Shown here: in pieces, positions 53,686 to 62,281 of the stretch
Position numbering within the stretch: the stretch's first letter is position 1
Layout: each line of letters begins with the position of its first letter
Assembly: GCA_937775265.1 (NCBI GenBank)
Contig: CALKBV010000010.1
Location: 124,001-188,000 of the forward strand
Source of the DNA: an uncultured Pseudomonadales bacterium
GTDB lineage: Bacteria > Pseudomonadota > Gammaproteobacteria > Pseudomonadales > Azotimanducaceae
Direction: 5' to 3'
DNA length: 64,000 nucleotides
Translations under genes and position numbers: made by a program
The notes under the pieces: model-generated
What the model was told of the DNA's origin: nothing
Databases searched by the model: none
Seen by the model: only the letters and a program-made list of their open reading frames with translations

Positions 53686-54426
53686 TCAGTCCAGGACGAT
53701 GTGTTGTTTGAGCTGATGCTGCACCTGTTCCGCGAGATCCTTGGCGCTGTCTTCCTGGAAGGATTCTGGAAGAATAGGCGGCAGCACCGTCACTTCAATA
53801 TGCGTTTCGCCGTGAAAGTTGAAGCTGTTTTTAGGCAGCGCTGTTCTTGATCCATTGATGACGATAGGCAGGATCGGCTTTTGCAGGCGCTTGGCAAGGA
53901 CAAAAGCACCTTCCTTGAACTTCCTCATCTTGCCGGATTCGGATCTTGTTCCTTCGGGAAAGAGATAGATGGAACTACCCTGTTTCAGATGCTTTTCGCA
54001 GGCTTTGTACATCGTTTTGACGCTCTTGTGGTTGCCGCGCCTGAGTCTGATATATCGGTTGAGCGACATGTTCCAACCGATCAATGGGATATTGAATAGT
54101 TCCGCCTTCGAGACCCATTTGAAATGTGTAAACAGCGTGAACGCAACAAGAATATCGACTAGCGACTGATGGTTGGACACGATGATGTAGGTGTCGTTTG
54201 CATCAATGTTCTCTTTGCCTTTTATTGAAACCGACCATGGCGGCATAAGCCAGATATACGAACTGGCCCAGACACAGGTGAACCGGTGTAAAAGCCAGAG
54301 TCGCTTATCAAAAAGTACTGTCGTCAGCCAAATCGCCAGGGCAACCAGGAAAAAGAAAGCTGACGTCAGGAAGACGAATGCAATATAAAGAATGGCAATG
54401 AGTCGAAAAATTAAAGTCTGAACCAT
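53686..54426 (-). CDS. 1-acyl-sn-glycerol-3-phosphate acyltransferase-like (PlsC family)
   Basis: 246-residue inner-membrane acyltransferase. The catalytic HX4D motif is VSNHQSLVDIL at about residue 84, and FPEGTRSESGKMRKFKEGAF (motif III) at about residue 158; IVINGSRTALPKN follows. An N-terminal hydrophobic segment anchors it. It converges on the DUF2726 gene with a 4-bp gap. It acylates lysophosphatidate or a relative; whether it is the essential plsC or a paralogue is unclear. Confidence 0.9.
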   Translation of the reverse strand: MVQTLIFRLIAILYIAFVFLTSAFFFLVALAIWLTTVLFDKRLWLLHRFTCVWASSYIWLMPPWSVSIKGKENIDANDTYIIVSNHQSLVDILVAFTLFTHFKWVSKAELFNIPLIGWNMSLNRYIRLRRGNHKSVKTMYKACEKHLKQGSSIYLFPEGTRSESGKMRKFKEGAFVLAKRLQKPILPIVINGSRTALPKNSFNFHGETHIEVTVLPPILPESFQEDSAKDLAEQVQHQLKQHIVLD

Positions 54427-54514
54427 CGATGTTTTGTTGATGTTCTGTGGAAGTTAAGGTCTAGAGTGGTAAATTGTAGCATTACACAGAAACTGGTCCA
54501 GCCGGAGTATTTAT

Positions 54515-55177
54515 ATGCCATTTAGCGTTCCTGAGGTTAGGGGTGATGTGATTTTTGAATCATTCCCCGTAGGCCCGTTGCAGTGTAACTGTGCAATCAT
54601 CGGTGATCCGATAGCGAAGACCTGTCTGATTATCGATCCGGGTGGGGATCCCGATAAGATCATGGCGATTGTTGATGAGCACGGGCTGACGGTAAAAGGG
54701 ATAATTCACACGCATGCCCACCTGGATCACATCCTGGCTTCTGCCGAGATCAAGAACCGCACCGGCGCGCCGCTTTTGCTTCATCAGGGTGACAAATTCT
54801 TGTGGGATGCACTGGAAGACCAGTGCCAGAAGTTTGGTCTGGATTACACGCCAACGCCGGAACCAGATGTCTGGCTGAAAGATGATGCTGCATTAGACTG
54901 TTGTGGTGGTGTTGCCATTCATACACCGGGCCACACGCCGGGTTCCATCAGCTTCTGGTTCGAGAACCATGATGTGTTGATTGCCGGCGATACCCTGTTC
55001 CAGCTTGGCATAGGGAGAACGGATTTACCCGGCGGCAGTTTTGAATCCATCGAGCACTCAATTACAGACCGATTGTTCAGGCTCGCTGACGATGCCCTGG
55101 TAATTACAGGTCATGGTCCATCAACCTCGCTAGCCTTTGAGAAGCAGGCGAACCCTTTCTTTGGTGGGAATGGGTGA
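54515..55177 (+). CDS. MBL-fold metallohydrolase (glyoxalase II-like)
   Basis: 220-residue metallo-beta-lactamase-fold hydrolase. Metal ligands are in IIHTHAHLDHILA at about residue 68, HTPGHTPGSISF (second His), AGDTLF (bridging Asp) and the closing HGP. This small form resembles the YcbL type that hydrolyses thioesters such as S-lactoylglutathione. CCGGAG lies 9 bp before the ATG. It ends about 60 bp before the TatT-TRAP operon and could be its first gene. Confidence 0.9.
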   Translation: MPFSVPEVRGDVIFESFPVGPLQCNCAIIGDPIAKTCLIIDPGGDPDKIMAIVDEHGLTVKGIIHTHAHLDHILASAEIKNRTGAPLLLHQGDKFLWDALEDQCQKFGLDYTPTPEPDVWLKDDAALDCCGGVAIHTPGHTPGSISFWFENHDVLIAGDTLFQLGIGRTDLPGGSFESIEHSITDRLFRLADDALVITGHGPSTSLAFEKQANPFFGGNG

Positions 55178-55238
55178 TCGGTATTACCCTGAGAGCTCAA
55201 AACCGCTAGAATTCGCGGGTCCATTAGTAGGAGAAACA

Positions 55239-56090
55239 ATGTTTAGTCGATTGCCCAGGCTGTTTTTGGCCAGTTTCCTTATGTTGGGCAGTGGTTGCAC
55301 GAATCTGGTTTCTGGGATCACGTCCCAGTTGGCTGATGATCTCGCGGGTAGCATACTCAACAGCGAAGACATCGATACCGTGAGGGAAGGTGTCCCCGCT
55401 TACTTGCTGTTAATGGACAGTTTCCTTCGCAGTAGCCCGGATTCGGAAGATCTGTTGCTGGCTGCATCAAATCTAAATGGTGCTTTTTCAGCGTTGGTTG
55501 TGGATGAGGATCGGATAAAACTCTTCAGCGACAAAAGTATGCGATATGTAGAGCACGCTGCCTGTGTTTCAAAATCACCTCTTTGCGATGTCCGCCAGCA
55601 AAGCTACGCCGAATTTGAACAGACCGTGAGCTCGCTTAAGGTTAGTGATGTCCATATAGCTTATTCATTGGGCGTTGCCTGGGTTGGTAGGCTTCAGGCG
55701 AATAGTGATGACTGGGCCGTTATTGCCGAACTCAGCCGAGCCAAGCTGCTAATGGAGCGCGTGATCGAGCTGGACGAAAACCATGAAAATGGCGGTCCTC
55801 ACTTGTACATGGGCGGAATGGAAACGCTGTTACCGGCTTCAATGGGTGGTAAACCCGAAAAGGGAAGGGCGCACTTTGAGAAGGCTATCGAGATTAACGA
55901 AGCTTATTTGATGACGAAAGTCATCTATGCCCAGCAGTATGCCAGGTTGATGTTTGACCAGGAGCTTCACGACAGGTTACTTAACGAAGTCCTGTCGGCA
56001 GACCCTGTGGTTGAAGGCATGACGCTTACTAATCGAATCGCACAAGAGCGGGCCAAAGATCTGCTGGCTTCATCAAAAGATTACTTTTAA
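55239..56090 (+). CDS. TRAP transporter TatT-component family lipoprotein
   Basis: 283-residue exported protein. I start at ATG 55239 with AGGAG upstream; the long ORF from 55137 overlaps the previous gene. The signal peptide ends near LMLGSGCTNL, a lipoprotein-like cysteine. The body is helical and TPR-like (AKLLMERVIELDENHENGG, HLYMGGMETLLPAS). TatT proteins form a trimeric periplasmic partner of the DctP-type receptor in a subset of TRAP systems. It comes just before dctP, which agrees. Confidence 0.85.
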   Translation: MFSRLPRLFLASFLMLGSGCTNLVSGITSQLADDLAGSILNSEDIDTVREGVPAYLLLMDSFLRSSPDSEDLLLAASNLNGAFSALVVDEDRIKLFSDKSMRYVEHAACVSKSPLCDVRQQSYAEFEQTVSSLKVSDVHIAYSLGVAWVGRLQANSDDWAVIAELSRAKLLMERVIELDENHENGGPHLYMGGMETLLPASMGGKPEKGRAHFEKAIEINEAYLMTKVIYAQQYARLMFDQELHDRLLNEVLSADPVVEGMTLTNRIAQERAKDLLASSKDYF

Positions 56091-56099
56091 GGATAGAAG

Positions 56100-57111
56100 A
56101 TGATTAACAAGTCCATTCTGCCTGTTTGCCTGTTTGTATGTCTGCTACATATGGATGTTGCCGTTGCCGCGACCTATAAAATCGCTACCATATCGCCGGA
56201 TGGGCTTTCATGGATGAAGCAGCTTCGTGCTGGTGCTAAAGCAAATAGAATCCGCGACAGATGGCCGGGTAAAACTCAAAATCTATCCGGGTGGTGTCCA
56301 GGGTGACGATCAAACGGTACTCCGGAAAATGCGAATCGGACAATTACATGGGGGCGTGCTGGCGGCGGGATCGCTAACACGGTTTTATCCGGATCTGCAG
56401 ATTTACAATTTACCGTTGCAGTTTCAGTCCTACGCGGAAGTTGATTATATCCGGAAAGAGATGGACCAGATGATTACTGACGGGCTGGCGGAAGCGGGCA
56501 TTGTGAGCTTTGCATTTTCGGAAACGGGGTTTGCGTATCTGCTCACCCAGGAACCCGTTAGAACAGTTGCTGATCTTAAAGGCCTGAAGGCATGGATTCC
56601 CGATAACGACCCGATTGCCGCCGAACTTATTAAATCCTTTGACGTCAGCCCAATACCGCTCGGCATCACAGACGTACTCGCGGGCCTGCAGACCGGCCTG
56701 ATAGATGCTGTTATGGCGCCTCCCGCGGTTGTGCTTGCGCTTCAGTGGCACAATCACGTGTCGTATATGACAGATTTACCACTGGTTTATATCTATTCAA
56801 TGCTGGCAATGGATAGCAAGGCTTATCAACGGATTTCCGATGAAGATAAGCTGGTAGTGCGCGCAGTCGTGGACTCGATGTTTCTGAAAATGGACTCTGA
56901 AAATCGCACAGATAATGAGAGGGCTTATAAGGCCATAAAGTCAATCGGGATCGAAGCTATCGCTGCTGACAATGTTGATGAATGGCGAGCTGTTGCTGAT
57001 GGCTCTATTGAGAAGCTAATTGGGTCCGGAAAAATCACCCCCGAAGCCGTTCGGCTCTATCTGGCTAATCTCCAGAAGTATCGGAATGGTTCGCCTGCAG
57101 GGTCTGACTAG
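56100..57111 (+). pseudogene. DctP-family TRAP solute receptor, +1 frameshift
   Basis: Periplasmic solute-binding protein of about 336 residues, split into 56100-56306 (signal peptide and TYKIATISPDGLSWMKQLRA) and 56227-57111 (QIESATDGRVKLKIYPGGVQ onwards). The join is near 56238: deleting one A from GCTAAAGCAAATA restores the reading frame. Other family stretches are intact: LKGLKAWIPDNDPIAAELIK and GLIDAVMAPPAV. The other TRAP genes around it are intact, so a sequencing error is possible. Substrate would be a carboxylate or similar. Confidence 0.8.
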
Positions 57112-57129
57112 CGCTAGAATGACAGGCCA

Positions 57130-57612
57130 ATGGCTTCTCTTAGAAAATATTTCCTGACGCTAAGGTCCGGCTTTCATCGACTGGAAGACGGCGCGCTTGT
57201 GCTGGCGCTAGTTAGCATGCTGGTAATGGCGCTTACCCAGATCTTTCTTCGCAACCTGTTTGACAGCGGGTTTCTGTGGGCTGAATCCTTTCTTCGGATA
57301 CTAGTGTTGTGGGTTGCCATCCTCGGTGCCATGGTCGCGACGCGCGACAGAAACCATATCAGTATTGACCTCTTGTCCCGACTTCTCCCGGCCGGATATT
57401 TTGTGCCGCTTCAAATAGTTTCATTGTTATTCGCGGCTGTTCTTTGTGCGGTAGCCGCATACCACTCGGTCGTGTTCATCGGCTATGAATACGAGGATCA
57501 GACGATCGCCTTTGCTGAAGTGCCTGTGTGGCTCTGCCAGTCAATTATGCCTATTGGGTTCGGTGTGATGGCATTACGTTTCTTTTATGCAGTGTTCGTG
57601 AGGGAGCAATAA
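57130..57612 (+). CDS. dctQ: TRAP transporter small permease (DctQ)
   Basis: 160-residue membrane protein with four helices: ALVLALVSMLVMALTQIF, LRILVLWVAILGAMVATRD, PLQIVSLLFAAVLCAVAAYH and MPIGFGVMALRFFYAV. Small subunit of a TRAP transporter. 18 bp after dctP and immediately followed by dctM. Confidence 0.9.
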   Translation: MASLRKYFLTLRSGFHRLEDGALVLALVSMLVMALTQIFLRNLFDSGFLWAESFLRILVLWVAILGAMVATRDRNHISIDLLSRLLPAGYFVPLQIVSLLFAAVLCAVAAYHSVVFIGYEYEDQTIAFAEVPVWLCQSIMPIGFGVMALRFFYAVFVREQ

Positions 57613-58920
57613 TTGGGCATCTTTGGATCTGCTGTCATCGCGCTGCTCGCGCTGTTTGGGACACCACTGTTCACGGTGATTCTCGCCGCGGCCATGTTGG
57701 GTTTTTACATATCCGACATCCCGCTGACGGTTATTCCCATTGAAATCTATCGGTTGGTTGATACCCCACTGTTGTTAGCGTTACCGCTATTTACCTTTGC
57801 AGGTTACATTCTGGCTGAAAGCCATCTGTCGACACGCCTGGTAAAAGTAACGGCATCATTCCTGGGCTGGATGCCAGGAGGGCTTGCGGTTGTTGCCTTT
57901 ATTACCTGTGCGTTTTTCACTGCCTTCACCGGAGCATCAGGCGTCACTATTGTCGCCGTTGGTGCGTTGTTGTTCCCTGCGCTTGTTGAGGGCGGTTACC
58001 GAGAGAGGTTTTCCCTCGGGCTTGTAACAACCTCGGGTAGCCTCGGGTTGCTGCTGGCTCCGTCGCTTCCCCTCATTTTGTATGGAGTCATCGTTCAGCA
58101 AATGGACCTCCCGAATCCATTCACGATCCAGGAGCTTTTTATTGCGGGTATCGTTCCGGCGCTTTTGATGATTGTCCTGCTAACTCTCTACAGCATCTGG
58201 ACGACCAGGCACGATCGGCTCGAGGCAACGCCTTTTCATCGGGGGGTGGCGTGGCAGTCCCTGAAGGATATGAAGTGGGAGGCTCCATTACCCATCATCG
58301 TTTTAGGAGGCATCTACTCGGGATTCTTTGCCGTTTCAGAGGCCGCTGCCGTGACTGCATTTTATGTCGTAATTGTAGAGGTTTTCATTCACAGGGAAGT
58401 CCCGGTTAAACAGTTGCCCAGGGTTATTCGTGAAGCGATGGTAATGGTTGGGGGAATCCTTCTGATTCTCGGCGTGTCTTTAGCGTTCACTAATTTTCTG
58501 GTGGATGCAGAGATTCCACAGGCATTGTTTGAATGGATCAGGACTTTCATCGAAAGCAAGTTCACCTTTCTGATCTTGTTAAACCTTATCCTGCTGGCGC
58601 TGGGCGCGATATTGGATATCTTCTCTGCGTTGGTGATCATGATTCCGCTTATTGTGCCCCTGGCGCTGCGCTTTGGGGTAGACCCAGTGCACCTGGGTAT
58701 TATTTTCCTTGCCAATATGCAGATTGGATATTTCACGCCGCCGATAGGAATGAATCTCTTTATTGCCAGTTATCGCTTCAAGAAACCGATAACTGAGCTG
58801 TATCAGGCCACTATTCCGTTTATGCTTGTGTTGCTGGTTGCATTGGTCCTTATTACCTACGTTCCAGAACTGAGCCTGTATTTTCTTGATCGGCCTGAAA
58901 TGCCAGTTCAGTCGCCGTAA
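57613..58920 (+). CDS. dctM: TRAP transporter large permease (DctM)
   Basis: 435-residue large permease with about twelve helices. GWMPGGLAVVAFITCAFFTA and TGASGVTIVAVGALLFPALV are typical, as are NLILLALGAILDIFSALVIM and GYFTPPIGMNLFIASYRFKK. A TTG start at 57613 directly follows the dctQ stop, so it is translated by coupling. With DctQ and the receptor it imports an organic acid using the sodium gradient. Confidence 0.93.
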   Translation: MGIFGSAVIALLALFGTPLFTVILAAAMLGFYISDIPLTVIPIEIYRLVDTPLLLALPLFTFAGYILAESHLSTRLVKVTASFLGWMPGGLAVVAFITCAFFTAFTGASGVTIVAVGALLFPALVEGGYRERFSLGLVTTSGSLGLLLAPSLPLILYGVIVQQMDLPNPFTIQELFIAGIVPALLMIVLLTLYSIWTTRHDRLEATPFHRGVAWQSLKDMKWEAPLPIIVLGGIYSGFFAVSEAAAVTAFYVVIVEVFIHREVPVKQLPRVIREAMVMVGGILLILGVSLAFTNFLVDAEIPQALFEWIRTFIESKFTFLILLNLILLALGAILDIFSALVIMIPLIVPLALRFGVDPVHLGIIFLANMQIGYFTPPIGMNLFIASYRFKKPITELYQATIPFMLVLLVALVLITYVPELSLYFLDRPEMPVQSP

Positions 58921-59034
58921 TGTCATTCGCTTCACAGGTAAACGAGATATATGTAAAACTAGCGGAAAGCGCCGTATTGATACTATAGTGACTTTAGCGT
59001 CCGCCACGCTCAAGATAGAACGAAGGAATAGAGG

Positions 59035-60234
59035 TTGAGTGACAAGACCATAGACAATGCGTATTTGAGGCTGATAGAAATTGGCAAAGCGCTATCGGCG
59101 GAGAGAAACATTGATAGCCTGCTTAAGCATATCTTGCAGGAAGCGAAGTCACTGGCGACCGCGGATGCGGGCACAATCTATCTCAATTTAGATAAAACCA
59201 GTCTTAAATTTGCTATCGTACTGAATGACACCCTGAGTGGTTCTCGACAAGATCATGCTTCAGGCCCAATGTATCTTCCCGACATCTCGCTCTATAATGG
59301 TGATGGTTCACCAAATCTCAATAATATTGCCAGTAGTGCCGCGCATAGTGGTGAGACAATCGTGGTAGGTGACGCTGCCTGCATTGAAGAGTTAGGTTTT
59401 TCGGGGCCCAAAAAATTTAGCAAGCCATTGGATTACCCGACAATTTCTCTTCTGGCAGTGCCCCTTAAAACGGTGTCTGATGAGTCATTGGGTGTACTAC
59501 AGTTGCTGAATGCGACTGATAGTGAGGGAAACTTTATCGCGTTTTCAGATGGAATCATCCCTCTGATAGAGGCGCTTGCTTCCCAGGCATCGGTTGCAAT
59601 GGAAAACCGTGCTTTGTTGGATGAGCAGGAAGCTCAGAAGCAACAGCTGGAGAAACAAGTCGACGTCCGCACGGGAGAATTGAAAGATGCGCTGACCAGA
59701 TTATCTGAAGCGCACGTCAATTTAAAAGAAATGAGCACCTTTGATGCTGTAACGGGCATTCACAATCGCCAGTATTTTAATGAAAGCCTTGAGCAGGAGT
59801 GGCGCAGGGCAAAGCGTGGGGGGTATGAAGTGTCGATGCTTATGCTGGATATCGATCATTTCAAGAGCGTGAACGATACTTATGGGCATCTCGCTGGAGA
59901 CGAATGCCTTACGGCTATCGCAAAAGAAGTAGACCAGATGTTCAACCGACCTTCTGACGTGGTGGCGCGTTATGGGGGTGAAGAGTTCGTGGTGGTGTTG
60001 CCCTATATTTCCGGAGATAACGCACTTCGTCTCGCCGAACAGCTAAGAAAAATCATCGAGGGGTCTACCTATTTAGCCGACGGGCATGAATTGCAAGTGA
60101 CAGTGAGTATCGGCGTTGCAACCGCAACTCCAGACGACGAAGTACGGTCCAGGGACTTGATCGGTTGGTCCGATGCTGTGCTCTACGAGGCTAAATCGGC
60201 AGGGCGTAACCAGGTTCGCCAGTACCATCAGTAG
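59035..60234 (+). CDS. GAF-GGDEF diguanylate cyclase
   Basis: 399 residues. A GAF domain fills about 1-195 (EIGKALSAERNIDSLLKHIL, then TISLLAVPLKTVSDESLGVL), a coiled coil about 195-235, and a GGDEF domain about 240-399 with VTGIHNRQYFNESL and the active site GGEEF in YGGEEFVVVLPY. It likely makes c-di-GMP in response to a small ligand or redox/light signal. No RxxD inhibitory site is visible four residues upstream. TTG start at 59035 with AAGGA upstream. It overlaps the convergent transferase gene by 7 bp. Confidence 0.88.
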   Translation: MSDKTIDNAYLRLIEIGKALSAERNIDSLLKHILQEAKSLATADAGTIYLNLDKTSLKFAIVLNDTLSGSRQDHASGPMYLPDISLYNGDGSPNLNNIASSAAHSGETIVVGDAACIEELGFSGPKKFSKPLDYPTISLLAVPLKTVSDESLGVLQLLNATDSEGNFIAFSDGIIPLIEALASQASVAMENRALLDEQEAQKQQLEKQVDVRTGELKDALTRLSEAHVNLKEMSTFDAVTGIHNRQYFNESLEQEWRRAKRGGYEVSMLMLDIDHFKSVNDTYGHLAGDECLTAIAKEVDQMFNRPSDVVARYGGEEFVVVLPYISGDNALRLAEQLRKIIEGSTYLADGHELQVTVSIGVATATPDDEVRSRDLIGWSDAVLYEAKSAGRNQVRQYHQ

Positions 60235-61814
60235 CCGGAGGCAAGTCCTTCTTTCCGGTGATCTGAACCCGCACAGTAACCGTCTTCCAGTTTTACAATC
60301 AACTGAGCTCCGCCAAACAGGTACTCAGGGCTTCCTGTTACAATGTCGTGTCCGCGTGCTTGAAGGTCGCGAGCGACATTTGGATCGAATCCATCCTCCA
60401 GAGCGACCCGCCCATCTTCAAAGACGTACCAGCGAGGTGCATCCGATGCCGCCTGCGGGTTCTGTTTGAAGTGCGCAACCCGTAACATCATCTGCAGGTG
60501 ACCTTGCGCCTGCATGTGACCGCCCATGACGCCGAATCCCATAAAGGGTTGGTTATTACGGGTAATGAAACCGGGAATAATCGTGTGATAAGGGCGTTTG
60601 CCGGGACCGACCTGATTTGGGTGTCCATCTTCCAGAACAAAACCTGAGCCTCGGTTCTGGAGACTGATGCCGGTGCCGGGAACAACAATGCCTGATCCAA
60701 AACCGCGGAAATTTGATTGGATCATCGACACCATCATGCCATTAGCGTCGGCGGTAGTGAGATACACGGTATCTGGCGCCGTGCCTAATGCAGTTGGGTG
60801 CGGGTTGGTTGTGCGCAAGTTGATGCTATGTGCACGTTCTTTCAGATAGGTTTCATCCAATAGCGCATCGACCGATGTGCGCATGTGCGCGATATCCGCA
60901 AGATGTCGCTCGGCATCAGCATAGGCTATTCTCTGGGCCTCGATCTGAAGGTGTACGCTGTCAGCGGAATCAAGTGCCAGGTCTCTGCTATGGCACTGCT
61001 CGAGAATGCCGAGAGAGATAAGCGCCATAAGTCCCTGCCCGTTGGGTGGTATTTCGTGCAACTTTGCGTCGAAGCCAGACATGGAAATAGGGTCGACCCA
61101 ATCGCAGGCGTGGTTTTCAAGATCCTTCAGTGTCATGGCAGCGTTATGGGCGGCAGCATCTGCTGCGATGGCTTCTGCAAGTTCGCCCTTGTAAAAAGCT
61201 TCGCCTTTGGTGGCAGCGATTTTTTCTAGCGTCCGGGCATGGTCAGGCAGGCGGACAAGTTCTCCGATTTCGGGCGCACGACCTTTCACGGTAAATGTTT
61301 CGAGAAAACTATCGAATTTCTTATAATGATTAACCGCATGCTTCCAGAAGACACCTGACTTTGGACCAACCTGATAGCCGTTGCTGGCGTAGCGGATTGC
61401 GTCGCTGAATAAATCTGCAAAGGGGAGCTTTCCGAATTTTTCCGACATAGACACCCAGGCTGATACAGCGCCAGGGACGGTAACGGCATCCCACCCCCAA
61501 ACAGGCATTTTATCAAGTCCAGTAAAGCGGTCCGGTGTGAGTCCTGCGGGTGACCTTCCTGAAGCATTCAAGCCATGAAGCTGCTTCCCGTCATGAATCA
61601 ACGCGAATGCATCACTGCCTATGCCATTATTGTTAGGCTCCACCACCGTCAGGGTAATTGCGGTGGCAATTGCCGCATCGACGGCATTGCCGCCCTGACG
61701 CAATGCAGATATGCCCGCTTCGACCGCAAGTGGTTGCGAGGACGCTACAACATTCGAGGCGAAAATCGGCGATCGTTGCGAAGGATAAGGGCAATTCCAG
61801 TCGAGAGAAGTCAT
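60228..61814 (-). CDS. Gamma-glutamyltransferase family protein
   Basis: 528-residue Ntn-hydrolase of the YwrD-like group. No signal peptide is present, so it is probably cytosolic, unlike E. coli GGT. The self-processing site with N-terminal Thr is expected at DTVYLTTADANG (about residue 350); GFGSGIVVPGTGISLQNRGS is the conserved C-terminal loop. It acts on gamma-glutamyl or related amides such as glutathione conjugates or oxamate-like substrates. Its ATG overlaps the rhodanese stop (TGATG) by 1 bp. Confidence 0.9.
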   Translation of the reverse strand: MTSLDWNCPYPSQRSPIFASNVVASSQPLAVEAGISALRQGGNAVDAAIATAITLTVVEPNNNGIGSDAFALIHDGKQLHGLNASGRSPAGLTPDRFTGLDKMPVWGWDAVTVPGAVSAWVSMSEKFGKLPFADLFSDAIRYASNGYQVGPKSGVFWKHAVNHYKKFDSFLETFTVKGRAPEIGELVRLPDHARTLEKIAATKGEAFYKGELAEAIAADAAAHNAAMTLKDLENHACDWVDPISMSGFDAKLHEIPPNGQGLMALISLGILEQCHSRDLALDSADSVHLQIEAQRIAYADAERHLADIAHMRTSVDALLDETYLKERAHSINLRTTNPHPTALGTAPDTVYLTTADANGMMVSMIQSNFRGFGSGIVVPGTGISLQNRGSGFVLEDGHPNQVGPGKRPYHTIIPGFITRNNQPFMGFGVMGGHMQAQGHLQMMLRVAHFKQNPQAASDAPRWYVFEDGRVALEDGFDPNVARDLQARGHDIVTGSPEYLFGGAQLIVKLEDGYCAGSDHRKEGLASGY

Positions 61815-62209
61815 CAGGCTTTCTTTTCTACTGGTTCAATCGGTTGCTCAGCTTCTTTCCAGGCAGTGAACCCGCCGCTCATATGACAGACGTTGTTCAT
61901 TCCCATTTGTTGGACAGTTTGTGTCGCGAGCGCAGACCGCCACGCGCTGGCACAATAAAACACAAACTTTTTTTCTTCCGAGAACAGTTCGCGATGATAG
62001 GGGCTGTCTGGATCAACCCAGAACTCTAGCATTCCTCGCGGTGCATGAATCGCGCCGGGCAGTTTTCCTTCCCGCTGGAGTTCTCGGATATCCCGGATGT
62101 CGACGATGGTGACCGTCTCGTCATGCAACAACCCTGCGACTTCATCGATACTCATGGTCTCGATGTTTTTTTCAGCTTCTTCGATAAGCTTTTTGTAGCC
62201 CACTTTCAT
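61814..62209 (-). CDS. Rhodanese-domain sulfurtransferase
   Basis: 131-residue single rhodanese domain. IVDIRDIRELQREGKLPGAIH is the N-terminal region and FYCASAWRSALAT the active-site loop with its Cys at about residue 91. Transfers sulfane sulfur or acts in sulfur sensing. Co-transcribed with the transferase; both concern sulfur/glutathione metabolism, which fits with one another but is not proof. Confidence 0.9.
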   Translation of the reverse strand: MKVGYKKLIEEAEKNIETMSIDEVAGLLHDETVTIVDIRDIRELQREGKLPGAIHAPRGMLEFWVDPDSPYHRELFSEEKKFVFYCASAWRSALATQTVQQMGMNNVCHMSGGFTAWKEAEQPIEPVEKKA

Positions 62210-62281
62210 GGTCGAATACTCCTTCGGTTGTTAACGGGTCAAATGGTTTGAGGGTAAGGGATAGAACCATAAATCAGTGGC

